64,000 nt of DNA, from the NCBI GenBank assembly GCA_040772905.1, contig JAXGXJ010000006.1, forward strand, positions 1 to 64,000, given 5' to 3'. The notes beneath the pieces are model-generated. The model saw nothing but the letters and a program-made list of their open reading frames with translations, made no database searches and was not told where the DNA came from. A program made the translations under genes and the position numbers. This stretch comes from JAXGXJ01 sp040772905. GTDB lineage: Bacteria > Actinomycetota > Thermoleophilia > RBG-16-64-13. Positions 26,401 to 34,788 of the stretch are shown in pieces (the stretch's first letter is position 1; the number at the start of each line of letters is the position of its first letter).

Positions 26401-26999
26401 TCCTGCATCTCCAGGTAGACGTTGCCCTCACCGAAGATGTCGAGCAAGCGCTCCACCTCGGCGTCGGCAGCGGCGGACTGGCCGAACTGCAGGGCTTTGG
26501 ACAGGCGGCCGCTGGCGCAGCCGGACAGGCAGATGAGCCCCTCGGCATGCCGGCGGAGCAAGGCATAGTCCATGCGCGGTTTGTAGTAATAACCCTCCAG
26601 AAACGCGGCGCTGCCCAAGGCGAGCAGGTTGCGGTAGCCGGTGGCGTCACGGGCCAGCAGGGTGAGATGCCAGCGCTCCTCGTTGTTGCCTTCCTTGCGA
26701 AAGCGGTCCTCCACCACATATGCCTCGAGCCCGATGATGGGCTTGATGCCAGCTTTGCGGCACTGCTGGTAGAACTGGATGATGCCTGAGAGAACACCGT
26801 GGTCGGTGATGGCCACCGCGGGCATGCCCAACTCCACGGCGCGGTCCACCAGCGCATCGAGTTTGCAGGCCCCATCCAACGCTGAGTAGTGCGTGTGCAC
26901 GTGCAGATGGACGAACCCGGCCTGAGGCACCGACCGGGTTTCAGCGGGTGTGGACGTTGAGTGCGCTGATGCTGCCAAGACGACTCCAAGTGAGGACAC
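23442..26999 (-). CDS. dnaE: DNA polymerase III alpha subunit DnaE
   Basis: 1185 residues. Replicative polymerase. The N-terminal PHP domain starts at about 30 (FVHLHVHTHYSALDGA, TDHGVL); its metal-binding histidines look intact, as in DnaE1-type proteins with PHP proofreading. The polymerase active site PDIDIDF is at 420-426, preceded by GPGRGSAAGSLVSYLLGI. OB-fold and C-terminal regions follow near 1000-1185. The GTG start at 26999 lies nine bases after a TAGAAT box, fitting a leaderless mRNA. It heads the his operon. Confidence 0.96.
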   Translation of the reverse strand: MSSLGVVLAASAHSTSTPAETRSVPQAGFVHLHVHTHYSALDGACKLDALVDRAVELGMPAVAITDHGVLSGIIQFYQQCRKAGIKPIIGLEAYVVEDRFRKEGNNEERWHLTLLARDATGYRNLLALGSAAFLEGYYYKPRMDYALLRRHAEGLICLSGCASGRLSKALQFGQSAAADAEVERLLDIFGEGNVYLEMQETGIAELAEINGRMADVASRTGLKLVATNDVHYLREDDATAHDVLLCIQTGSRLSEENRMRFSSQEFYFKSEQEMREAFADHPEAVSNTLEIAERCNVEIDLEDMLIPAFPVPEGYTESSYLREQCEKGLQRRYGDAPETEVRERLESELAVVEKMGFPGYFLIVWDFVTYAKKSGIPVGPGRGSAAGSLVSYLLGITDLDPIAHDLLFERFLNPDRISMPDIDIDFSVVGREKVIEYVTEKYGRDHVAQIATFGTIKARQAIRDAARVMDVPYGQADRIAKLVPEVLNITLDAALADAKGELRQAYDSDDLVRQVVDMAKPLEGLIRQDSIHAAGVVISKGPLTEHLPLMQKGDAEVVTQVSMTDVEKLGLLKMDFLGLRNLDVIDSAVKIIRGSGYPDFDIETIPLDDEPTYQMLAKGDSEGVFQFESSGMREALREIQPTKLDDLIALVALYRPGPMEFIPQYARNKRDPGAIEYADERLKPILEPTYGVAIYQEQLMAISKSIGGFTPAQADDLRKAIGKKIRAKMEQLEPKFREGAAASGTQPKVIDYLWSLMEKAGDYSFNKSHAACYALISYRTAYLKANHPVEYMAALISSVMDTKDKVPFYVTVANEMGIEVLPPDINESVLDFRGVDGRIRFGLNAVKNVGENAIRTILEARERGGPFRHLFDFCERVDLTTVNGRAIESLLKSGAMDSIGPSRRGMLQVLPQAMAHGKKVRADADIGQASIFDLLFEGQRGDGASTTADDSASRTATRSNGSPPVEIPADDFSKEELLAYEKEMLGLYVSSHPLKDIRHQIRQEAGHLISQLAEVPDGGVTTIVGMIGTVKRITTKKSGEMMAFVTVEGLEGSVEIVCFPAIYQENKELLVEDRVVKIKGRVDHKDEAETKFIPLAIEPFTPRTGLEPLAISVDGERLPSTVVDDLKRILVRFPGRCSVDMYVRMGEGARRLRFGDGFRVEPQASLFAELKELLGDDCVCQGVRS

Positions 27000-27008
27000 T
27001 ACGGCTCG

Positions 27009-27037
27009 ATTCTACCGGAAGCCCATGTGCCCCTCAA
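27009..27037 (-). promoter_or_regulatory. Promoter of the dnaE-his operon
   Basis: TTGAGG (27032-27037) and TAGAAT (27009-27014) on the minus strand, spaced by 17 bases. The -10 ends nine bases before the dnaE GTG. Confidence 0.55.
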
Positions 27038-27131
27038 GCGTCGTGTGCGTCTGAGAGTGGACAAAATCCGCTGTGAGCGGTTGGAAATATGCAGCTCCTG
27101 AACGGCCGACCCGCCGGCCCGCCGGCCCGGC

Positions 27132-27947
27132 TCATGCAGACTCGGCCACCACGCGGTTCTTGAGAAAGCCCACCCCGTCGATCTCCACTTCCACCTCATC
27201 GCCCACGTGGAGTTCGCCCACTCCCGGAGGCGTCCCCAACATGATGAGATCGCCGCGATGCAGAGTGGTGGCCTGGCTCAGCAGCGAGATGATGGTGTAG
27301 GGATCGCGGATCATGTCCCTCACCTGTCCCTCCTGCCGGACCCTGCCGTTCACGCGGGTGCGTATCCAGGCCTCGTCCGAGGGGGCCTCGGTCTCCAAGA
27401 ACGGCCCCGCCACCGCGAAGGTGTCGTAGCCCTTGGCCCGCCACCACTGCCCATCCACCGCCTGCATATCGCGCTCGGTGACGTCGTTGGCACACGTCCA
27501 GCCCAGGATGGCGGTGCGGGCCTCCTCGGGCGTGACCCGCCGGATGGTGCGGCTGATGACCACACCCAACTCGCCTTCGTACTCCACCTTGGTGGCATCC
27601 CGTGGATAGACCACGGCGTCGTTGTGACCTACCAGGCTCGAGGGCGGCTTGAGAAAGGCGATAAACGGCGGGACGTCCTCCTGCTCCAGCCGCACCACCT
27701 GCTCACCGTCGGCACGACGCACCGCCATCTCGTTCACGTGCTCGCGGAAGTTCCAACCGATGCCGATGATCTTGCCCGGCGCCACAGGGGGCAGCAGGGT
27801 GACCTGGTCGGCCGCAACCACCATGCCGGCTGCGCGCGTGCCACAGCAGGCATCGGCGTTGCCGAGCCCCGGGTCGATCTGGTAGCCGTTGCAGGTGACC
27901 AGACCCGGGTAGGTCTCGCCCTCGAACAGCACGCGTGCCAACTTCAT
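27132..27947 (-). CDS. Fumarylacetoacetate hydrolase (FAH) family protein
   Basis: 271 residues. The FAH fold's metal ligands are visible in VEYEGELGVVISR and NDVTERDMQ; also IGIGWNFREHVNE and LGTPPGVGELHVGD. Members hydrolyse C-C bonds or decarboxylate acylpyruvates and oxaloacetate. It overlaps the cimA stop by four bases (ATGA) and ends the ilvE-cimA unit, so a role in 2-oxoacid housekeeping is possible. The exact substrate is unknown. Confidence 0.85.
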   Translation of the reverse strand: MKLARVLFEGETYPGLVTCNGYQIDPGLGNADACCGTRAAGMVVAADQVTLLPPVAPGKIIGIGWNFREHVNEMAVRRADGEQVVRLEQEDVPPFIAFLKPPSSLVGHNDAVVYPRDATKVEYEGELGVVISRTIRRVTPEEARTAILGWTCANDVTERDMQAVDGQWWRAKGYDTFAVAGPFLETEAPSDEAWIRTRVNGRVRQEGQVRDMIRDPYTIISLLSQATTLHRGDLIMLGTPPGVGELHVGDEVEVEIDGVGFLKNRVVAESA

Positions 27948-29551
27948 GCTTCCTCTCCCTTCATGACACCTTCATACTGAAGGCGCAGCAGTCCGTACCT
28001 GATGGAATCGACCAAGGCCTGCCAAGAGGCCTCGACCACGTTCACGTCCACGCCCACGCTGCCCCAACTGTCGCGACCGTCGGAGGAGTCGATGAGCACC
28101 CGCGTGTTGGCAGCCGTGCCCCTGTTCTCGTCGAGGATGCGCACGCGGTAGTTGACCAACCGTATGTCGTGCACCAGCGGGAAGCGTCTCTCGATGGCTT
28201 GGCGAAGCGCCCGGTCGAGGGCGTTCACCGGACCGTTCCCCTCGGCCGTCTGGATGAAACGGTCGCCGTTCACATGCACCTTCACCGTGGCCTCGCTCAC
28301 AGTCTCACCGTCCTCACGCTTCTCCACGATGACCCTGAACGATTCCAGCCGGAAGAACTCCACGTTCACGCCCATCTCGGTGCGCAGCAGGAGTTCGAAG
28401 GACGCATCGGCCGCCTCGTAGTGATACCCGAGATGCTCCCGCTCCTTCACCCGCCTGAGGACACGCAACGCAAGGTCCTTGCCGCCCTCCTCCGAGAGAC
28501 CCAGCTCGCGCGCACGCTGGTCGATGGTGGCCCTGCCCGAGAGCTCCGACACCAGTACATGGGGCGTGTTGCCCACCAGTGCCGGGTCGATGTGCTCGAA
28601 GGTGTGGGGATCGCGCGTGACCGCGGCGATGTGCATGCCGCCTTTGTGTGCGAAGGCGTTCTGGCCCACGTAGGGCTGGTGCGGGTCAGGCGACACGTTG
28701 CACAACTCCGCCACGAAACGGGAGATGTCGGTGAGCTTGGCAAGGTCGCGGTCGCTGACCGTTTCCCGGCCCATCTTGAGCTTCAATGCCGGGATGATGG
28801 CGCACAGATCGGCGTTGCCGCAGCGCTCACCGTAGCCGTTGATGGTGCCCTGTACAGAGTCGGCCCCAGCGGCGACGGCCACCAGGGTGTTGGCCACCGC
28901 GCAGCCGGCGTCGTTGTGGGTGTGGATGCCCACGCGGCAGGCGCCGTTCAGTTCGGCAACGACCCGTTCCACCACAGTCGAGACCTCGGTGGGGAGAGCA
29001 GCTCCGTTCGTGTCGCACAGACACACCGACTCAGCCCCCGCATCGACGGCGGCGCGCAGGCAGGACAGCGCGTAGTCCGGGTGGGCGGCGTAGGCATCGA
29101 AGAAATGCTCAGCGTCGTAGAAGACTCTCTTCCCCTCTCTCTTGAGGAAGGCTACCGACTCGGAGATCATGCGCAGGTTCTCGTCGCGGTCCACTCGAAG
29201 CACTTTTCTGACGTGCAGATCCCATGTCTTGCCCACCACGGCGACCACCGGGGCCCAACAGGAGGCGAGTGCGGTCAGAGACCTGTCCTCCTCGGCCTTC
29301 TTCCCCCGCGCCCGGGTCATGCCGAACGCAGCCAGCACCGTGTGTCCCGTCGACTCCCTCTCCATGCGCCGGAAGAAGTCGTCGTCCTTGGGGTTGGAGC
29401 CGGCGAAGCCGCCCTCGATGACGTGCACGCCCAGGTCGGCGATGCGAAGGGCGATGCGCACCTTCTCTTCCACCGACACGCTGAGGCCTTCCCGCTGCAT
29501 GCCGTCCCGCAGCGTGGTGTCGTAGAGCAAGATATCGGGGGCCGGGGTCAT
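27944..29551 (-). CDS. cimA: (R)-citramalate synthase
   Basis: 535 residues. Condenses acetyl-CoA and pyruvate to citramalate, the first step of the threonine-independent isoleucine route. The DRE-TIM lyase start LLYDTTLRDGMQREGLSVS matches citramalate synthases; the metal motif is GIHTHNDAGCAVANTL, and a C-terminal allosteric domain (about 390-520) is complete. A true LeuA is encoded at 54.6 kb. GGAGAGG precedes the ATG; ilvE lies 62 bases upstream. Confidence 0.9.
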   Translation of the reverse strand: MTPAPDILLYDTTLRDGMQREGLSVSVEEKVRIALRIADLGVHVIEGGFAGSNPKDDDFFRRMERESTGHTVLAAFGMTRARGKKAEEDRSLTALASCWAPVVAVVGKTWDLHVRKVLRVDRDENLRMISESVAFLKREGKRVFYDAEHFFDAYAAHPDYALSCLRAAVDAGAESVCLCDTNGAALPTEVSTVVERVVAELNGACRVGIHTHNDAGCAVANTLVAVAAGADSVQGTINGYGERCGNADLCAIIPALKLKMGRETVSDRDLAKLTDISRFVAELCNVSPDPHQPYVGQNAFAHKGGMHIAAVTRDPHTFEHIDPALVGNTPHVLVSELSGRATIDQRARELGLSEEGGKDLALRVLRRVKEREHLGYHYEAADASFELLLRTEMGVNVEFFRLESFRVIVEKREDGETVSEATVKVHVNGDRFIQTAEGNGPVNALDRALRQAIERRFPLVHDIRLVNYRVRILDENRGTAANTRVLIDSSDGRDSWGSVGVDVNVVEASWQALVDSIRYGLLRLQYEGVMKGEEA

Positions 29552-29613
29552 CTGGTCACACGCCTCTCCATGGGGGCACGACCGTTCGCGGGATGGCTGG
29601 TCCTCTTCGCAGA

Positions 29614-30492
29614 CTACTCCCCGCCGAAGACGTCCGTGCCGGTGCCGGCCGCGTACTCGTGGAAGCGCGCGATGATCTCCCTGGTCATCGGCCCGGGCAC
29701 CCCGGCGCCGATGGGGCGCTTGTCGACCTCCACCACGGGGCCCACTTCGGCGGCGGTACCGGTGAGGAACGCCTCGTCCGCGTTGTACACGTCATACAGG
29801 GTGTAGAACCCCTCCTCCACCTCCAACCCCATCGCGGCGGCCAGGCGCATGGCCACTCCGCGGGTGATACCGGGCAATGCTCCCAAGGCGGTGCTGGGAG
29901 TCATGAGCTTGCGGCCCTTGATGAGGAAGAAGTTGTCGGCGGTGCACTCGCACACGTAGCCGCCGGTGGTGAGGAACAGGCCCTCGTTCACGTCGGTGCC
30001 GCGCAGTTCCAAGGCGCCCAGCACGTTGTTGAGGTAGTTGAGGCTCTTCACGGCCGGGTTGATAGCCTGAGGATCGTTGCGCCGCGTGGCCAGAGTCACG
30101 ATCCTGAAACCACGCTCGTACACCTCGGCCGGATAGAGGGTGATGCCACCGGCGATGCAGAACACCGTGGCCTTGGGACACTTGGACGGGTTGAGGCCCA
30201 GATCGCCTATGCCACGCGTGACCACCAGACGCACATACCCGTCTCTCGCATCGTTACGGCGGATGGTCTCCATCATGGCCTCCACCAACTCGGGCCGCGC
30301 CAGCGGCACCTCGAGAGCGATGGCCTGCGCCGAGGCGTACAGCCTGTCGATGTGGGCGTCGAGTTCGAACACCCGACCGTTGTACACCCTTATGCCCTCG
30401 AACACGCCGTCCCCATACAGAAGACCATGGTCAAAGACGCTTATCTTGGCCTCGTCCTTGCCGTAGAACTCGCCGTCGATGTAGATCTGCAT
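29614..30492 (-). CDS. ilvE: Branched-chain amino-acid aminotransferase
   Basis: 292 residues from the ATG at 30492, with AGGAGG upstream. Fold-type IV PLP enzyme: lysine in INPAVKSLNYLNN, FEGIRVYNG near the N-terminus, and CTADNFFLIKG plus PGITRGVAMRLA in the C-terminal half. Catalyses the last step of Ile, Leu and Val synthesis. First gene of ilvE-cimA-FAH. A TATACT box lies at 30536-30541. Confidence 0.93.
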   Translation of the reverse strand: MQIYIDGEFYGKDEAKISVFDHGLLYGDGVFEGIRVYNGRVFELDAHIDRLYASAQAIALEVPLARPELVEAMMETIRRNDARDGYVRLVVTRGIGDLGLNPSKCPKATVFCIAGGITLYPAEVYERGFRIVTLATRRNDPQAINPAVKSLNYLNNVLGALELRGTDVNEGLFLTTGGYVCECTADNFFLIKGRKLMTPSTALGALPGITRGVAMRLAAAMGLEVEEGFYTLYDVYNADEAFLTGTAAEVGPVVEVDKRPIGAGVPGPMTREIIARFHEYAAGTGTDVFGGE

Positions 30493-30535
30493 AGGTATCC
30501 TCCTGGGGTCGGGCGACCCGGACATTTATCGTCGA

Positions 30536-30541
30536 AGTATA
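30536..30541 (-). promoter_or_regulatory. Candidate -10 box for ilvE-cimA
   Basis: TATACT on the minus strand, 43 bases before the ilvE ATG; it sits just beside the feoB stop. No clear -35. Confidence 0.35.
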
Positions 30542-30543
30542 CG

Positions 30544-32565
30544 CTACAGCAGGCGTCCCACTTGGAAGACCACGATGCCCAGGATGACGGCGATCACCAG
30601 CATCAGCGCGAGGCTGGCCCCGGTCCAGGCCCAAGAGCGCGACTCCTGTCGGAAGGCCGCCACCGTCGCCACGCAGGGGACGAAGGTCATCTGCACCACC
30701 AGGAAGGCGGCTGCGGCCGCCGGAGTGAGCACCGCGGCCACCGTATCCGCGAGCGACGTCCCCACCGCGGCCTCAACCACCACCGCGGAGCCGAAGAGCA
30801 CGCCAAGCGTGGCCACACTGTTCTCTTTGGCCACGAAACTCGAGATGAGGGCCACGATCAGACGCCAGTCGCCGAGCCCCATCAACGCTCCTCCGGGCTC
30901 GAAGAGCCGGCCGACGGTGCCCAAGACGCTCTCGCTGGGATCGTCTCCGGGGAAGTTGGCCAGCAGCCACACAACGGCTGAGACGATCACGATGAGCGTG
31001 CCCGCCTTCTTCACGAACGCCACCGTGTTGCGCCACACGTAGAGGCCGATGGTGCGGGCGTTCGGGCGGTGATAGAGCGGCATCTCCATGATGAAGGCGC
31101 TCCGCTCGCCCTTGAACACCAACTTGTTCACGGCGATGCCCACCAGGGCGATCAACACCAGGTTCCCCCCCACCAAGGCCACTATGGCCAACGGCGCTCT
31201 GGCACCGAAGAAGGCCGGAGCCAGGAAGGCCAGCACCGCCAAGCGACCCGTGCAGGGTACGAACGGGGTGAGGAGCATGGTGAGCATGCGGTTGCGCTTA
31301 TCCTCGATGATGCGACTGCCCAGGATGGCGGGCACATTGCAGCCGAAGCCCAGGAGCAGAGGCATGCACGACTTGCCATGCAGGCCCATCCAGTGCATGT
31401 AGCGGTCCATCACGTAGGCCGTGCGGGCCATGTAGCCCACGTCCTCCAACAGGCCCAGGGCGGCGAAGAAGATCACCAAGATGGGCACGAACGACAGCAC
31501 GGTGCCCGCGCCGCCCACCATGCCCTCCACGATGACGCCTGACACCCAGTCGGGCGCCCACGCCAACGCGCGCGTGAGGAGCCCTGCCAGATCCTCGGTG
31601 ATGAGCCCCCCGAGCGCTCTGGACGCTGGACCGGCCACGGAGTAGGTGACCCAGAACAGCACTCCCAGCGCGATGATGACCACCAGGAGGCCCCAGAAGG
31701 GGTGTGTAGCCACACGGTCGATGCGATCGGTCACGCCGGGTGCACCGGCGCGCGGCCGCACGACGGCCGCGCGCACCATCCGCGCCACCCAGTCGTAGCG
31801 AGCCCCGGCGATGTCTAGATAGGCGTCCTCGTGGTTTGCCAGGATCTCGTGGATGGCCGGCCAGGCCTCGGGGGCGTACTCCCTCACCAGAGCCGCCATG
31901 TCGCCGTCTCCCTCCAGAAGCTTCAGGGCCACCCAGTCGACGGGATAGTCGTCGGAGAGCCGCCCCGCCAAGGACTCCTGGATGGCCGCCAGCACCGGCT
32001 TGTGCTTGTCGCGGATGGTGGGCCTGTTGGCAATGATGGGATGCTGATGGTCCTGTGAGGCACGGTCGGCGGCCCTCACCGCCGCCTCCACCAACTCGTG
32101 GATGCCCTTGCGCCGGCTGGCCACCAACTCCACCACAGGAAGCCCCAGCGCCGCCTCCAGCACCGCCGCCTCCACGTGGACGCCGTGTGCCTCGGCCACG
32201 TCGACCATGTTGAGCCCCACCACCACCGGCACGGGCAGGTTGAGGAGCTCGCCCACCAGATACAGGTTGCGCTCCAGGCAGGAGGCGTTGACGATGGCGA
32301 TGACCGCGTCCGGAGGCTCGAGAAGGAGGAAATCACGGGCGACCCGCTCCTCCTCCGAGCCCGAGGTGAGACTGTAGGTGCCCGGCAGGTCGACGATCTC
32401 CACCGACCGACCCTGATATATGAAGTTGCCGGTCTTCTGCTCGACGGTCTTGCCGGGCCAGTTGCCGACGTGCTGGTTGAGGCCCGTCAGCGCATTGAAG
32501 ATGGTGCTCTTGCCGACGTTGGGCTGGCCCGCCAGCGCGATGGTCAGCGGGGAGGGACGGGACAT
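30544..32565 (-). CDS. feoB: Ferrous iron transporter FeoB
   Basis: 673 residues. N-terminal G domain with GQPNVGKST, DLPG and NMVD, a helical regulatory domain, then about eight membrane segments with the paired gate regions (CNVPAILGSRI, PFVPCTGRLAVLAFL, FVPCVATVAAFRQE). Imports Fe2+ at the inner membrane. feoA lies nine bases upstream and a DtxR regulator precedes that. Confidence 0.97.
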   Translation of the reverse strand: MSRPSPLTIALAGQPNVGKSTIFNALTGLNQHVGNWPGKTVEQKTGNFIYQGRSVEIVDLPGTYSLTSGSEEERVARDFLLLEPPDAVIAIVNASCLERNLYLVGELLNLPVPVVVGLNMVDVAEAHGVHVEAAVLEAALGLPVVELVASRRKGIHELVEAAVRAADRASQDHQHPIIANRPTIRDKHKPVLAAIQESLAGRLSDDYPVDWVALKLLEGDGDMAALVREYAPEAWPAIHEILANHEDAYLDIAGARYDWVARMVRAAVVRPRAGAPGVTDRIDRVATHPFWGLLVVIIALGVLFWVTYSVAGPASRALGGLITEDLAGLLTRALAWAPDWVSGVIVEGMVGGAGTVLSFVPILVIFFAALGLLEDVGYMARTAYVMDRYMHWMGLHGKSCMPLLLGFGCNVPAILGSRIIEDKRNRMLTMLLTPFVPCTGRLAVLAFLAPAFFGARAPLAIVALVGGNLVLIALVGIAVNKLVFKGERSAFIMEMPLYHRPNARTIGLYVWRNTVAFVKKAGTLIVIVSAVVWLLANFPGDDPSESVLGTVGRLFEPGGALMGLGDWRLIVALISSFVAKENSVATLGVLFGSAVVVEAAVGTSLADTVAAVLTPAAAAAFLVVQMTFVPCVATVAAFRQESRSWAWTGASLALMLVIAVILGIVVFQVGRLL

Positions 32566-32574
32566 GTGTGAGCC

Positions 32575-32856
32575 CTACTCGCCCGCGACTCGGACGAGGT
32601 CGTCCGCGGGATCCCTGTCGCCTCCGCGCGGGTCGAGCACCTCCACCAGCACCCGGTCGGCCTGCCGGCGCCCCAGCGCGATGCGGGCCCCATGGGCCTC
32701 CACGATCAGCGGACCCCGGCGCCGGTTCTGCAGCACCCACACGTCCGCTCCCGGCGTCAATCCGAGCGCGATGAGCCTGCGGGCAAGACCGTGATGATGA
32801 GGCAGGGCCGCGACCCTACCCGATGTTCCCGGCGGCAACTGGGCAAGCGTGGTCAT
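32575..32856 (-). CDS. feoA: FeoA family protein
   Basis: 93 residues, SH3-like fold (ARRLIALGLTPGADVWVLQN). Accessory to FeoB. The start overlaps the dtxR stop by four bases (ATGA); feoB follows. A C-terminal ~20-residue charged tail is longer than in many FeoA proteins. Confidence 0.92.
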   Translation of the reverse strand: MTTLAQLPPGTSGRVAALPHHHGLARRLIALGLTPGADVWVLQNRRRGPLIVEAHGARIALGRRQADRVLVEVLDPRGGDRDPADDLVRVAGE

Positions 32857-33254
32857 GCCTGCCTCCCGTCGCGCAGAGAGTCTGCGTAGGCCACGAAATG
32901 AGCCAGGATGTCGGGCTCGAGCACGTGCTCCAGCTTGCAGGCGGTCGTCTCTGCCTGAACCGCGGGGATGGACAGCACTTCGGTGAGGAAGTCCCGGATG
33001 GCCACATGTCTGCGCTCGACTTCCAGAGCGATACGCTCACCCTCCTCGGTGAGAGTAGCGTGTCCGTAGCGCTCATGCGCGACCAGTCCGCGTCCAGCCA
33101 GATTCTTCAGAGCCCCGGTCACCGACGGCCGCGACACGTGTAGTTGGTCGGCGATCTCACTCACCCTGGCCACCCGCGACTCGCGCTCCAAGAGAAGGAT
33201 GGCTTCGAGGTAGTCCTCCAAGGATGCGCTCAACATTTCCGATTGTGGTTCCAC
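32853..33254 (-). CDS. DtxR-family iron-dependent repressor
   Basis: 133 residues: winged helix (SASLEDYLEAILLL, VSRPSVTGALKNLAGRGLV) and the metal/dimer domain. Site-1 His (RRHVAIRDFL) and the site-2 Cys-x2-Glu-His (ACKLEH) are present; a Cys at this position is typical of iron-sensing DtxR/IdeR rather than MntR. No SH3 domain. GGAG precedes the GTG at 33254. It heads dtxR-feoA-feoB under an operator-covered promoter. Confidence 0.9.
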   Translation of the reverse strand: MEPQSEMLSASLEDYLEAILLLERESRVARVSEIADQLHVSRPSVTGALKNLAGRGLVAHERYGHATLTEEGERIALEVERRHVAIRDFLTEVLSIPAVQAETTACKLEHVLEPDILAHFVAYADSLRDGRQA

Positions 33255-33274
33255 CCTGGGCTCCGTTCCTGCTG

Positions 33275-33317
33275 AGTTAGGCGTGCCTATTTTAGTACCT
33301 CACGCCTAACTTGACAA
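33275..33317 (-). promoter_or_regulatory. dtxR-feoAB promoter with DtxR-type inverted repeat
   Basis: On the minus strand -35 TTGTCA (33312-33317) and -10 TAAAAT (33289-33294) are 17 bases apart. A perfect 11-bp inverted repeat AGTTAGGCGTG (33275-33285) / CACGCCTAACT (33301-33311) fills the spacer and flanks the -10. The TTAGGC half-sites resemble DtxR/IdeR boxes, and TAGGCGTGCCTA (33278-33289) is itself palindromic. Confidence 0.72.
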
Positions 33318-33445
33318 GGACGCCGAGGCTCCTTCTGCTCGGGCACTGCGCTCGCGTGAGAACGCGCGGCTTCGGAACACGAGCGCGCATAGTCGCTGCC
33401 CGCATTGGGTATAGGCGAGGCGTCCCACTCGCACAAGGAGGCATG

Positions 33446-33838
33446 ATGGCGCACCCAGCCGACCATCCAGCACGCGCCCACGGCGTACCTACGCACCTTG
33501 AGTGGCAGGTCTCATACCGGCTGCACGTACCCCTCATCTACGTGAAGGGCGAACTCGACCATGACTCGGTGAGCCAGCTCCGCCCCGTCATCGATGACGA
33601 GCTGCGCGAGTCGCCTGACGTGCTCCTGCTCGATCTGAGCGAGCTCGGTTACATGGACAGCGGCGGTCTGTCGCTCATGTTCGAGGTGGTGCGGCGGATG
33701 GAGCCTCCCCGTTGGATAGGGATGGTCGCCCCCAACCCGGGCGTCGAGCGCTTGCTACAGATGACCGGCCTGGCCGACTCACCGTCGGTGCGCATCTTCC
33801 CCGACCAGGCCGCCGTGGCAGCATCCTTCACCCACTGA
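33446..33838 (+). CDS. Orphan STAS-domain anti-sigma antagonist
   Basis: 130 residues, one STAS domain with the phosphorylatable Ser in YMDSGGLSLMF. AAGGAGG lies four bases before the ATG at 33446. Unlike the STAS gene at 7.5 kb it has no kinase beside it. It may act with the kinase encoded there or with one outside the window. Confidence 0.82.
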   Translation: MAHPADHPARAHGVPTHLEWQVSYRLHVPLIYVKGELDHDSVSQLRPVIDDELRESPDVLLLDLSELGYMDSGGLSLMFEVVRRMEPPRWIGMVAPNPGVERLLQMTGLADSPSVRIFPDQAAVAASFTH

Positions 33839-33886
33839 ACCGAGAACCGGCGCACACGCCGACCCTCCGAGGTCCAGCTCTCGAGC

Positions 33887-34711
33887 CTAGGCGCCTGCCT
33901 CGCTGAGGTGGTGCCTGGGCACCTCCACCCGAGCCTCGCCCTTGACCGACTGCACGATCTCGACGGCCTTGTCGAGTTGCTCCTGGTAGCCCTCCATGAG
34001 AAGCACCACCGCGCCCTCACTCCCGCCGACCCCGCCGCCGGCCACCAGGCGTGCGCGCACCCCGGCCAGCAGGCCCAGCGCCTGTATCTCGGTGATGACC
34101 ATGCCGGTGGTCACCGGAGTGAGCCAGCAGTTCATACCCATGGCGTACGAGAGTGTAAGTTGCCCCCAGCCGCTTGCCGCCTGGGTCACCGATCCCATGA
34201 TGAGCTTCTCCAGCCCCACCGGGATGATGAGGGGGATGCCACGCACACAGGCGATGCCCAGCAGGGCTCCGATGGTGCCGCCGGTCTCGTTGCCCACCAG
34301 GACACCGGCGTTCCCTTCCCAGTCCACCGCGTTGGCACCCTTGATGACCACGTCGCCTCGCTCCAAGGTCTTGAGGAAGTCACGTGACTCCATCTCCACA
34401 GACTCGCCTTTGAGGAAGAAGCGGGTGGGGATACGGTCCTCCTTGGCACTCATGGTCAGAAGACCATCGGCCACCATACCTATGCAATAGCAGTGCGGCG
34501 GGACCTTCTCGCCCGTCAGTTCCTCCAACACGTATGCGTTACTGGTGCCGTTCGTCACCGCCAAGCGCCCGTTGGCGAAAGCCCACTGCACTTCGGGCCG
34601 CGTCACCACCGCCCGCGCGATGAGGCGCTTGGATTCCGAAGGGTTCAGCACGATGACGCCCTGCTGGATGCGGGTCTTGTCGCTGAGGTCGAGTTCGAGG
34701 GGATAGAACAT
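33887..34711 (-). CDS. Conserved protein of unknown function
   Basis: 274 residues, cytosolic. Strongly conserved-looking segments: GVIVLNPSESKRLIARAV, VTNGTSNAYVLEELTG, VVIKGANAVDWEGNAGVL, ETGGTIGALLG and IPVGLEKLIMGSVTQA. The GTSNAY and GGTIG loops look like ligand- or nucleotide-binding turns. I recognise the type from anaerobes but know no function. It follows degV in the uspA-degV unit after 77 bases; GGTGG precedes the ATG. Confidence 0.7.
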   Translation of the reverse strand: MFYPLELDLSDKTRIQQGVIVLNPSESKRLIARAVVTRPEVQWAFANGRLAVTNGTSNAYVLEELTGEKVPPHCYCIGMVADGLLTMSAKEDRIPTRFFLKGESVEMESRDFLKTLERGDVVIKGANAVDWEGNAGVLVGNETGGTIGALLGIACVRGIPLIIPVGLEKLIMGSVTQAASGWGQLTLSYAMGMNCWLTPVTTGMVITEIQALGLLAGVRARLVAGGGVGGSEGAVVLLMEGYQEQLDKAVEIVQSVKGEARVEVPRHHLSEAGA

Positions 34712-34788
34712 CTAGCTCACCACCTTGGTAGTCGTGGTCGTGTACGTGGTCTTCGGCGAAGCCGTCGCGGCCGTCGCGAACAGCGCTT

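Noticed and set aside
24252..26789. An 845-codon open frame on the plus strand antisense to dnaE
   Set aside because: It mirrors the dnaE codons in a high-G+C genome, has no ribosome site and no recognisable domain; dnaE is unambiguous.
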